From NCBI GenBank assembly GCA_002371295.1, contig DFGZ01000329.1:1-8170 (forward strand): DNA of 8,170 bases, written 5' to 3'. The notes under the pieces are model-generated. The model did no database searches, was not told the DNA's origin, and saw only the letters and a list, made by a program, of their open reading frames with translations. This stretch comes from Oribacterium sp. UBA3737. Lineage in GTDB: Bacteria; Bacillota_A; Clostridia; Lachnospirales; Lachnospiraceae. Shown here piece after piece: positions 1 through 5,192 of this stretch. Position numbers and translations under genes: made by a program. Within the stretch, counting starts at the first letter, position 1. Each line of letters opens with the position of its first letter.

Positions 1-153
1 GAAGTGAGACCTCACAGGGAGATGCATCCTGAATTTGGGGAGGCCATAGATGATGCCATAAATGCCGGAGTGGAGATATTGTTTCTGAGATGTAAGGTTG
101 AGCCGGATAAGCTGTGGATCGAGCCGGACTCTTATTTTCCTGTATTGACTTGA
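1..153 (+). CDS. sfsA: SfsA-like protein, C-terminal fragment (5' end outside window)
   Basis: An open frame enters from the left edge in frame 1 and ends at TGA 151-153, giving the last 50 residues. The fragment reads as a pattern typical of the SfsA C-terminus: a proline and basic residue, then H-P-E-F-G-E-A, a short helix, G-V-E-I-L, a Cys-x-Val strand and a final hydrophobic L-W-I segment. SfsA was named for stimulating sugar fermentation (maltose genes) in Escherichia coli; members carry an OB-fold plus a PD-(D/E)XK nuclease-like domain and bind or cut nucleic acid. None of the catalytic residues lies in this fragment, so the call rests only on the tail. It is followed by a terminator at 240-284 and is unlikely to be functionally linked to the transporter operon. 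The family call is from memory of the consensus, not a search. Confidence 0.72.
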   Translation, partial: EVRPHREMHPEFGEAIDDAINAGVEILFLRCKVEPDKLWIEPDSYFPVLT

Positions 154-202
154 TCCGTGATAATACCTGCAGCATTAAAAAAATAAGTATGAATATAGAA
201 AG

Positions 203-220
203 ATGTCTGTTGTCAGACAT
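203..220 (+). other. Small perfect hairpin downstream of the sfsA-like gene
   Basis: ATGTCTG (203-209) pairs perfectly with CAGACAT (214-220) around a 4-base TTGT loop. Eight bases later comes a run of six T (229-234). It may be a weak first terminator for the sfsA-like transcript ahead of the much stronger one at 240-284, or a 3'-end RNA structure. The gap between stem and T run is longer than in a standard intrinsic terminator, so the role is uncertain. Confidence 0.4.
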
Positions 221-239
221 TGGAGTAATTTTTTAAAAC

Positions 240-284
240 AAGAACCCTTGTCCCGGAAATGGGACAGGGGTTCTTACTTTTTTT
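240..284 (+). terminator. Strong rho-independent terminator, possibly bidirectional
   Basis: A 15-bp stem (240-254 with 261-275, one G-T wobble, core AAGAACCC/GGGGTTCTT) closes a 6-base loop and is followed on the plus strand by ACTTTTTTT (276-284). It ends the sfsA-like transcript. Read on the minus strand, the stem is followed by GTTTTAAAAAA, a modest U run, so it could also stop transcription of the convergent lysR gene that ends at 364. Confidence 0.88.
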
Positions 285-303
285 ATCGCAGAGCCGGCGA
301 AAG

Positions 304-362
304 GAAGATGTCAGAAGACCTGACCTCCGAAGCGCGGGCGAGTAGGGTGCGATCACATCTTC
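304..362 (-). repeat. Inverted repeat in the lysR 3' untranslated region
   Basis: GAAGATGT (304-311) is the exact reverse complement of ACATCTTC (355-362), separated by 43 bases, and one arm lies directly after the lysR stop codon at 364. A small nested stem GTCAG/CTGAC (310-314 with 320-324) competes with one arm. There is no adjacent T run on the minus strand apart from the terminator further on at 240-275. It may fold the 3' end of the lysR mRNA, or it may be chance. Confidence 0.25.
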
Positions 363-363
363 T

Positions 364-1713
364 CTACTCGTTTCTTGATGGTGTGATCATTTCTGTTTCC
401 AGTTTCAGTATATTCCTGGCACCGTTGATAAAAACTTTTCCGGCATTGGTCGGGAGCAGCCGGTTGTGTTCACGTGTAAAAAGCGGAATTCCCAGCATAT
501 CCTCAAGGTTTCTGACATGTCTTGAAAGAGCGGGCTGTGCCAATAAAAAGCGTTCTGCAGCCTGAGTAAGCCCTTTTTCATCTGCTATGGCAACGATATA
601 TTCAAGGATACGGGTATCCAGATGGATATCTTCGGATCTTTTTCTCTTACGGCCTTTTTCGTCCTTGGCTGTATTTTTTTTATTGTTTAAGATGGTGCGT
701 TTTCCATCATCGGGAATTGCTTCTTCAGCGTTATCATAGTTCCCTAACCTGCTTGGACCAACAGGTGCTGACTTTTCGATTTCTTCAACTGTCTCAAGAA
801 AACCCTTAAGCTCAAGAGATGAGATCGGTTCATTACCGGGATCTGAAAGCCTGTGCTGTATGAGAAGACCTGCAAGATAACGTTCAGGTTCTGTAAGGAC
901 ATGACCCTTCGGGTAGCGTAGATGAGTGAGCTGATACTCAGGAGGATCAAGCGAGATATATCGAACCTCTTCGCAGGACTTAACATGAATTTTCGATACG
1001 AGCCCGGCACCCATTGACTGTCTGATAAGTGCGTCAATCAGTATAACGTCATCAGATTCAAATACTACAAGAGGATCAAATCCGGCTTTTCGAAAAAGTT
1101 TATCTGCGATCCCCCGGACGCTGTGTCTTTCTCCCTGGAGAACGAATGGCGTGTCTCTGAGTTCTGAAAGTTTTACTTCTTTTCGTGAAGAAAGAGGATG
1201 TGATGAAGGAAGTGCGATCAACAGTTCCTGTTTTGCAAAAGGGATGTCCTCCACCAGATCAGAGATAGAACCTGCTCCTAAAGCAATATCCGCAACTCCG
1301 CGTTTTATAAGTTCCGGCTGTTCACTTGCAAAACGCTCAATAAGCTCTAAGGCAATATCCGGGTATCTTCGGGAAAAACGCTGATATACCTCACTGTAAA
1401 TGATGGCCCCTCTGTTGGGTGCTGTACAGAGACGTATCCTCTGACGGGCAGCTCCTGCAACGGTTTTCATGGAGAGGATCGTGCGGTTCTGTTCATCAAG
1501 GATCCGTTGCGCCTTCTCAAAAAATACAGAACCCTGTTCAGTAGGAAGGAGCTGTCTTTTCTCTTTTCTGAACAGACAGATACCATAGATCCTTTCCCAT
1601 TCGGATAGCTGTTTTGAGAGTGCAGGTTGTGAGATGCCGAGAATCTTTGCGGCCGTTGAAAGATTCCCGCATTGTTTTATCGTGATGAGATAACGCAGCT
1701 GTTTGGTATTCAC
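364..1713 (-). CDS. LysR-type transcriptional regulator with two winged-helix domains (HTH, ligand domain, HTH)
   Basis: This is a 449-residue protein; ordinary LysR-type regulators are about 300. Residues 4-72 are a classic LysR winged helix (TAAKILGISQPALSKQL recognition region, then LFRKE and LLPTEQG). Residues about 90-290 match the two-lobed periplasmic-binding-like effector domain. Residues 291-365 form a charged linker ending in a very basic patch (GRKRKRS, 354-360). Residues 368-436 are a second LysR winged helix (LTQAAERFLLAQPALSRHV, LFTRE, LLPTNAG) followed by the start of the usual linker helix, ending at residue 449. By hand, the two HTH domains align without gaps over 69 positions with about 27 identities. 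The start is GTG 1713, with AGGAGG nine bases upstream; an ATG at 1720 lies in another frame and too close to that site. Its divergent position next to tctC strongly suggests that it regulates the transporter operon in response to the imported carboxylate and probably controls its own expression. Confidence 0.93.
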   Translation of the reverse strand: MNTKQLRYLITIKQCGNLSTAAKILGISQPALSKQLSEWERIYGICLFRKEKRQLLPTEQGSVFFEKAQRILDEQNRTILSMKTVAGAARQRIRLCTAPNRGAIIYSEVYQRFSRRYPDIALELIERFASEQPELIKRGVADIALGAGSISDLVEDIPFAKQELLIALPSSHPLSSRKEVKLSELRDTPFVLQGERHSVRGIADKLFRKAGFDPLVVFESDDVILIDALIRQSMGAGLVSKIHVKSCEEVRYISLDPPEYQLTHLRYPKGHVLTEPERYLAGLLIQHRLSDPGNEPISSLELKGFLETVEEIEKSAPVGPSRLGNYDNAEEAIPDDGKRTILNNKKNTAKDEKGRKRKRSEDIHLDTRILEYIVAIADEKGLTQAAERFLLAQPALSRHVRNLEDMLGIPLFTREHNRLLPTNAGKVFINGARNILKLETEMITPSRNE

Positions 1714-1722
1714 TTATCATTT

Positions 1723-1728
1723 CCTCCT
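1723..1728 (-). promoter_or_regulatory. Ribosome binding site fixing the GTG start of the LysR gene
   Basis: On the minus strand AGGAGG lies nine bases before GTG 1713-1711. The out-of-frame ATG at 1720-1718 is only two bases from this site, so it is a poor start and opens a frame that does not encode a LysR protein. This supports GTG as the true initiator. Confidence 0.75.
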
Positions 1729-1738
1729 GATCCATCTG

Positions 1739-1798
1739 AACACTAAACATTAGAATACTATAACTAAAGTGTTATGAAAAGAATAAATTATTCATAAT
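1739..1798. promoter_or_regulatory. Candidate LysR-type operator in the divergent promoter region
   Basis: Overlapping dyads cluster here: TTAT-N7-ATAA (1772-1786), which satisfies the LysR-box T-N11-A rule; GAATAA-A-TTATTC (1781-1793); ATTAT-TC-ATAAT (1787-1798); and TTATGAA/TTCATAA (1772-1778 with 1791-1797). A further pair AACACT (1739-1744) and AGTGTT (1768-1773) brackets the left side. LysR regulators typically bind two neighbouring sites between themselves and a divergent target. If the tctC transcript starts near 1832, the dyad cluster would sit around -35 to -60, a usual activation position. A weak minus-strand -10 for lysR (TATAGT, 1762-1757) would overlap the region, consistent with autoregulation. 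AT-rich DNA gives such dyads by chance, so this is inference. Confidence 0.42.
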
Positions 1799-1839
1799 GG
1801 TGATTCACTGAACGATGCGTTAAAATCAACCCATACAAT
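1798..1839 (+). promoter_or_regulatory. Candidate activator-dependent promoter for the tct operon
   Basis: Two possible -10 hexamers are present, TAAAAT (1821-1826) and TACAAT (1834-1839), each one base from consensus. Neither has a good -35 element at 16-18 bases upstream (TGGTGA and AACGAT are the best). A poor -35 is what is expected for a promoter needing a LysR-type activator. The exact transcription start cannot be set from sequence. Confidence 0.35.
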
Positions 1840-1850
1840 TAAATATCGCG

Positions 1851-1869
1851 GAAAACCTTAGAGGTTTTC
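1851..1869 (+). other. Leader hairpin in the tctC 5' untranslated region
   Basis: GAAAACCT (1851-1858) pairs perfectly with AGGTTTTC (1862-1869) around a three-base TAG loop. No T run follows, so it is not a standard terminator. It lies just downstream of the candidate promoters and would form the 5' end of the operon mRNA, where it could stabilise the transcript or act as part of a regulatory leader. Confidence 0.5.
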
Positions 1870-1879
1870 ACTAAAATAA

Positions 1880-1917
1880 CTGTAGGAGGTCAAGATCCTC
1901 CACAGAAAAACAGGAGG
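1880..1917 (+). promoter_or_regulatory. Three-arm leader with decoy and true Shine-Dalgarno sites before tctC
   Basis: CTGT-A-GGAGG (1880-1889) pairs with CCTCC-ACAG (1897-1905), nine base pairs with one bulged A and a seven-base loop. The real ribosome binding site, AGGAGG (1912-1917), lies nine bases before ATG 1926. The CCTCC arm (1897-1901) can pair either with the decoy GGAGG at 1885-1889, leaving the true site free, or with the true GGAGG at 1913-1917, hiding it. The decoy pairing is the stronger, so the default is probably open. The base pairing is directly visible; a regulatory switch is inference. No start codon lies at a usable distance from the decoy, so it does not seem to drive a leader peptide. 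Confidence 0.5.
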
Positions 1918-1925
1918 AATACGAT

Positions 1926-3020
1926 ATGAAAAAAGGATGGATTTCATTGGTGATGGCTTCGTCTATGATGCTTGCACTTACAGCATGCAGCGGTGCAGCT
2001 TCCACACCTACTGCCGCAGCGACAGAAGCAAAAACAGAAGAAAAGAAGGAAGAATCAAAGGCTGAAGCAACTGATGCCACAGCTGAACAGACAGAGAACA
2101 GTGATGACATAGGCTTCTTAAAGGATGAAACACTTACTCTTGTTGTACCCGGAAAAGCAGGCGGCGGATCAGATCTTGCGATCCGTTACTATGCACAGGC
2201 ACTTACAGATGTATATGGACTGAAGACAACAGTCACAAACTACGATTCCAATACTATCGGTCACCAGATGGTGAAGGACGCGAAGCCGGACGGAACAACA
2301 TTGACACTGGCAACGGGAGCCCTGAATATCCAGTACATCACAGGAAACAGTGATATAGATCCTATGAATGATTTCACACTGATAGCCACAATGCAGGACA
2401 ACGGCTTCAGTGCCCTGGGTGTTCCGGCCGATGCCCCTTATGATGACTTTGCAGGCTTTGTTGAGTATGCAAAAGCACATCCGGGTGAGATCAATGTAGG
2501 CATGCCGGCAGCAGGTGCAAATACATTCCTTTTCGGAAAGATCACCAGTGCTTTAGGTATCGAGCTTAATCCGGTAGAAATGGCATCTGAGTCAGACAGA
2601 CTGACAAATCTTGCAGGTGGTTTCATAGATATCGGAGTAGTTGGTGTCGGTCATGGCATAGAGTATGAGCAGGCAGGAAAGCTCAAGATCATCGGAACTA
2701 TGGCTTCGGACGGAACAACAATCGCAAGCTATCCTGAGGCTCTTCCTGATAACTATAAGACACTTCAGGAACAGGGATTCGAAGACTGCTATTTCAATGT
2801 TTACCACTATCTTCTCGGACCTGCAGGTATGGATGAGACTATGGTAAAAAACATGAATGCTTCCATGCAGAAAATCTACGAGACAACAAAGGATGATATA
2901 TCAAAAATAGGAAACATCCCCGGATGGCATGATCTTGAAGAATCCAAAAAGATAAGACAGGCAGAATATGACAATCTGGTTGAGGTTGGTAAAGCTATCG
3001 GTCTTTATGTACAAGGCTAA
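1926..3020 (+). CDS. tctC: Tripartite tricarboxylate transporter substrate-binding lipoprotein (TctC/Bug family)
   Basis: This 364-residue extracytoplasmic binding protein should capture a carboxylate and deliver it to the TctAB membrane complex. Residues 1-20 are a lipoprotein signal peptide (basic start, hydrophobic core, LTA before Cys21), so Cys21 would be lipidated and the protein anchored on the outer face of the membrane. Residues 22-62 form a low-complexity Ala/Glu/Lys/Thr tether. The binding domain follows, with the family's glycine loop PGKAGGGSD (75-83), N105 and I-G (111-112) in place of the usual N-x-x-G-A-G segment, A-K-P-D-G (119-123) and the second ligand loop GMPAAGANT (192-200). 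The start ATG 1926 has AGGAGG nine bases upstream. It is the first gene of the operon, separated from tctB by a hairpin that probably lets the binding protein be made in excess. Bug proteins are highly paralogous and bind varied carboxylates, so the ligand is unknown. Confidence 0.93.
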   Translation: MKKGWISLVMASSMMLALTACSGAASTPTAAATEAKTEEKKEESKAEATDATAEQTENSDDIGFLKDETLTLVVPGKAGGGSDLAIRYYAQALTDVYGLKTTVTNYDSNTIGHQMVKDAKPDGTTLTLATGALNIQYITGNSDIDPMNDFTLIATMQDNGFSALGVPADAPYDDFAGFVEYAKAHPGEINVGMPAAGANTFLFGKITSALGIELNPVEMASESDRLTNLAGGFIDIGVVGVGHGIEYEQAGKLKIIGTMASDGTTIASYPEALPDNYKTLQEQGFEDCYFNVYHYLLGPAGMDETMVKNMNASMQKIYETTKDDISKIGNIPGWHDLEESKKIRQAEYDNLVEVGKAIGLYVQG

Positions 3021-3043
3021 ATGCTAATACTTTCGGTAGTAGG

Positions 3044-3076
3044 TCCCTCCGAAGAAAAACTTCGGAGGGAATTTTA
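3044..3076 (+). terminator. Intercistronic terminator/attenuator between tctC and tctB
   Basis: TCCCTCCGAAG (3044-3054) pairs perfectly over 11 bp with CTTCGGAGGGA (3060-3070) around an AAAAA loop, followed by the short tail ATTTTA. The stem is strong but the U run is short, as expected of partial termination. No clear promoter is seen between it and tctB at 3147, so some transcripts must read through. The usual reading is that the hairpin ends or protects a tctC-only mRNA and so raises binding protein over membrane subunits. Confidence 0.72.
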
Positions 3077-3146
3077 TGCCAGAGACACACTATAACTCGT
3101 GGTTTTAGTTAAGCCTCTGTGAATCTCAGGAATAGGAGACATTGTA

Positions 3147-3626
3147 ATGAAAATGAAACGTGACTCTGTCACAGGGATCGTGGGACTCATATGGTCACTC
3201 ATATGGCTCCTGCTGATACAGATACAGACAAAACAACCTAAAAATCTACTGGAACCCGGGCCCAGGCTTCTGCCGTACGTTGCCTTTACAGTGGTATTTA
3301 TCAGTTCATTAATGCTTTTTCTGAAGGGAGTAAGTGACTGGAAAAAGGATCCGACATTGGATAAACCATATTTTCCTGAAGGCGGAAAGCTAAAAGTTAC
3401 AAAAAGCTACCTGATGCTGGTTTTAACCGGGATCCTGATGGCAGTTTTCGGATTTGTACCGGTAGCTCCTTTTGCGATTTTTGCATTTATCCATGACCTT
3501 AAAGGCAGCAGCTCCGTGAAACCGCTCCATGCTGCATTAATATCCGTTATCGTAACCATCGGGCTTTATGCCATGTTCGTGATCGGCTTCCAGGTAAAGC
3601 TCCCGACGGGCATCCTGTTTAAATAA
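3147..3626 (+). CDS. tctB: Tripartite tricarboxylate transporter small membrane subunit (TctB)
   Basis: This 159-residue integral membrane protein is the small, poorly conserved subunit of the TTT transporter, which works with TctA and TctC. About four hydrophobic segments are visible: residues 9-25, 41-61, 87-116 (long, broken by G-F-V-P-V-A-P, possibly a bent helix or hairpin) and 127-148. The stretch LLEPGPRLLPY (34-44) before the second segment matches the Pro-Gly-containing motif usual in TctB, and the protein ends with L-P-T-G, also common in the family. Length is typical. The start ATG 3147 has AGGAG (3134-3138) eight bases upstream. The identification relies on topology, these motifs and above all its place between tctC and tctA; the TctA gene begins 16 bases after its stop. 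Confidence 0.88.
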   Translation: MKMKRDSVTGIVGLIWSLIWLLLIQIQTKQPKNLLEPGPRLLPYVAFTVVFISSLMLFLKGVSDWKKDPTLDKPYFPEGGKLKVTKSYLMLVLTGILMAVFGFVPVAPFAIFAFIHDLKGSSSVKPLHAALISVIVTIGLYAMFVIGFQVKLPTGILFK

Positions 3627-3642
3627 AAGGAGGAAATCTATC

Positions 3643-5136
3643 ATGGCATTGTATCTTTCACAGCTGATGATATGTCTTAGGCCTATCAATCTCCTGCTTA
3701 TATTTGGAATGGTGTGCCTCGGTATCGTGTTTGGCGCTATACCCGGTCTTTCCGCAACACTTGGTATAGCACTGCTTCTGCCGGTGACATTCGGACTGTC
3801 AACTGAAACATCATTTATCCTATTGCTTGCTATCTGGATCGGCGGTGTATCCGGTTCATTTATCTCTGCGGTTCTGATCGGCATACCCGGGTCTTCTTCA
3901 TCCATAGCTACTTGTTTTGACGGATATCCCATGACACTTAAAGGGGAATCCCATAAAGCTCTGGCAGTAGGTATCACAGCTTCATTTCTGGGAACATTCT
4001 TTTCAGTGATACTTGCAACGATCCTGTCCCCCATCATCGCAGATTTTGCCCTGACTTTGGGCCCATGGGAATATTTTTCTCTTTGTTTCTGTGCCATCAC
4101 TTTGGTAGCATCACTTTCAAAAGGAAACATCTGGAAAGGTCTGATGGCTGCCGGACTTGGCCTCATGCTTGGATGTATCGGTATGGATCCTATAAACGGT
4201 ACACAGCGATTTACTTTTGGCAACACCAATCTTTCAGCCGGTATTTCCACTGTGGCACAGATGCTGGGAATGTTTGCAATGTGTCAGATCATCAGGGATT
4301 CGGCACGTGGTGAAGCCAAAATGCCTGATGCGGAAACAAGCAGGAAAAAAGGATTTGGAATAACCATTAAAGATTATTTCGAAAACCTGAGAACCTGTAT
4401 CTTCTCATTTTTAGTTGGGCTTTGGATCGGTTTCCTCCCGGGAATGGGTTCGGGAATCTCAAACATGGTTGCCTATGGTTACGCAAAAAGCACAAACAAA
4501 TCAAAAATCCCATTTGGTGAAGGAAATCCTTCCGGTATCTGGGCATCAGAGACGGCTAACAATGCTTCCCTCGGCGGTGCACTGATCCCGATGATGGCCC
4601 TTGGAATTCCGGGCGATGGCATTACAGCGATGCTGATTTCGGCACTGACTATACATGGTCTTCAGGCGGGGCCTCTTTTTATGACCAGTCAGCCGGATCT
4701 GGCAATGCTTATCTTTGCATGTGTTCTGGTCTCAGCTATAGTGACATTTATTGTGCAGATCATTACCAAAAACTGGTTTGCATATATTCTCAGGATTCCA
4801 TACCATTTCCTTTATTCCGTGATCCTGATCATTGCCTATATAGGTGGTTACGGTATATCAAACACGATGTTTAACATCTACGTGATGCTGGCACTTTGCC
4901 TTCTGTCTCTGTTCATGTCAATCGGAGGACTTCCTACTAGCCCGCTTGTTTTGGCTTTCATTCTGTCATCAAAGCTTGAGGGATACTTCCGCAGGGCTAT
5001 AAGTATGGATAAGGGCAGTTATGAAAAGTTCTTTACACGTCCGCTGTCACTTATACTTCTCATCCTTGCTGTATTCTGCGTGATCTGGCCCTACCTTTCC
5101 GATTACCTTAAGAAGCGCCGTGCTGTCAAAGGATGA
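3643..5136 (+). CDS. tctA: Tripartite tricarboxylate transporter large membrane subunit (TctA)
   Basis: This 497-residue permease is the conserved, roughly 12-helix subunit that forms the translocation path of the TTT system, normally driven by an ion gradient. Family hallmarks are plain: GAIPGLSATLGIALLLPVTF (31-50), GIPGSSSSIATCFDGYPM (80-97), the matching second-half motif GFLPGMGSGISN (263-274), SETANNASLGGALIPMMALG (302-321) and IPGDG (322-326). The two proline-glycine loops reflect the internal two-fold repeat of the family. The C-terminus ends in a basic cytoplasmic tail (LKKRRAVKG). Length agrees with typical members (about 500). ATG 3643 follows AGGAGG (3628-3633) with a nine-base spacer. 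The gene is translationally close to tctB and 56 bases upstream of the enolase-superfamily gene, with no terminator between, supporting one transcript. Confidence 0.96.
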   Translation: MALYLSQLMICLRPINLLLIFGMVCLGIVFGAIPGLSATLGIALLLPVTFGLSTETSFILLLAIWIGGVSGSFISAVLIGIPGSSSSIATCFDGYPMTLKGESHKALAVGITASFLGTFFSVILATILSPIIADFALTLGPWEYFSLCFCAITLVASLSKGNIWKGLMAAGLGLMLGCIGMDPINGTQRFTFGNTNLSAGISTVAQMLGMFAMCQIIRDSARGEAKMPDAETSRKKGFGITIKDYFENLRTCIFSFLVGLWIGFLPGMGSGISNMVAYGYAKSTNKSKIPFGEGNPSGIWASETANNASLGGALIPMMALGIPGDGITAMLISALTIHGLQAGPLFMTSQPDLAMLIFACVLVSAIVTFIVQIITKNWFAYILRIPYHFLYSVILIIAYIGGYGISNTMFNIYVMLALCLLSLFMSIGGLPTSPLVLAFILSSKLEGYFRRAISMDKGSYEKFFTRPLSLILLILAVFCVIWPYLSDYLKKRRAVKG

Positions 5137-5160
5137 TAAGTTATCAATTATTAAAATAAA

Positions 5161-5178
5161 CAGGCATATGTTTGTCTG
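5161..5178 (+). other. Weak hairpin just before the enolase-superfamily ribosome binding site
   Basis: CAGGCA (5161-5166) can pair with TGTCTG (5173-5178) including one G-T wobble, around TATGTT. It ends two bases before AGGAG (5181-5185). This is a small stem in the tctA-enolase gap; it might tune translation or mRNA processing, but it is near the chance level. Confidence 0.25.
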
Positions 5179-5192
5179 AGAGGAGATCAAAA

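Noticed and set aside
304..362. Possible continuation of the second LysR HTH into an effector domain beyond the stop at 364
   Set aside because: Reading past TAG in all three minus-strand frames gives no LysR-like linker or effector sequence, so a broken tandem lysR gene is not supported.
203..565. 120-codon plus-strand open frame over the terminator and the 3' end of lysR
   Set aside because: It begins inside a hairpin, runs through the terminator and lies antisense to the C-terminal HTH codons; there is no ribosome binding site and the peptide has no recognisable features.
1538..1750. Minus-strand 70-codon frame beginning upstream of lysR, with an ATG at 1720
   Set aside because: It is out of frame with the LysR protein, which is convincing over its whole length, and the internal ATG is only two bases from the AGGAGG site.
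1871..2110. Minus-strand Ser/Ala/Val-rich open frame over the tctC 5' region
   Set aside because: It is the antisense shadow of the TctC signal peptide and the low-complexity tether, whose repetitive codons keep the opposite strand open.
3537..4250. 237-codon minus-strand open frame over tctB-tctA
   Set aside because: It is antisense to well-supported membrane proteins and contains no recognised domain; the length results from codon bias in hydrophobic genes.
5172..5192. Upstream TTG start adding seven residues to the enolase-superfamily protein
   Set aside because: The AGGAG site (5181-5185) lies inside that extension and is ideally spaced from ATG 5193.
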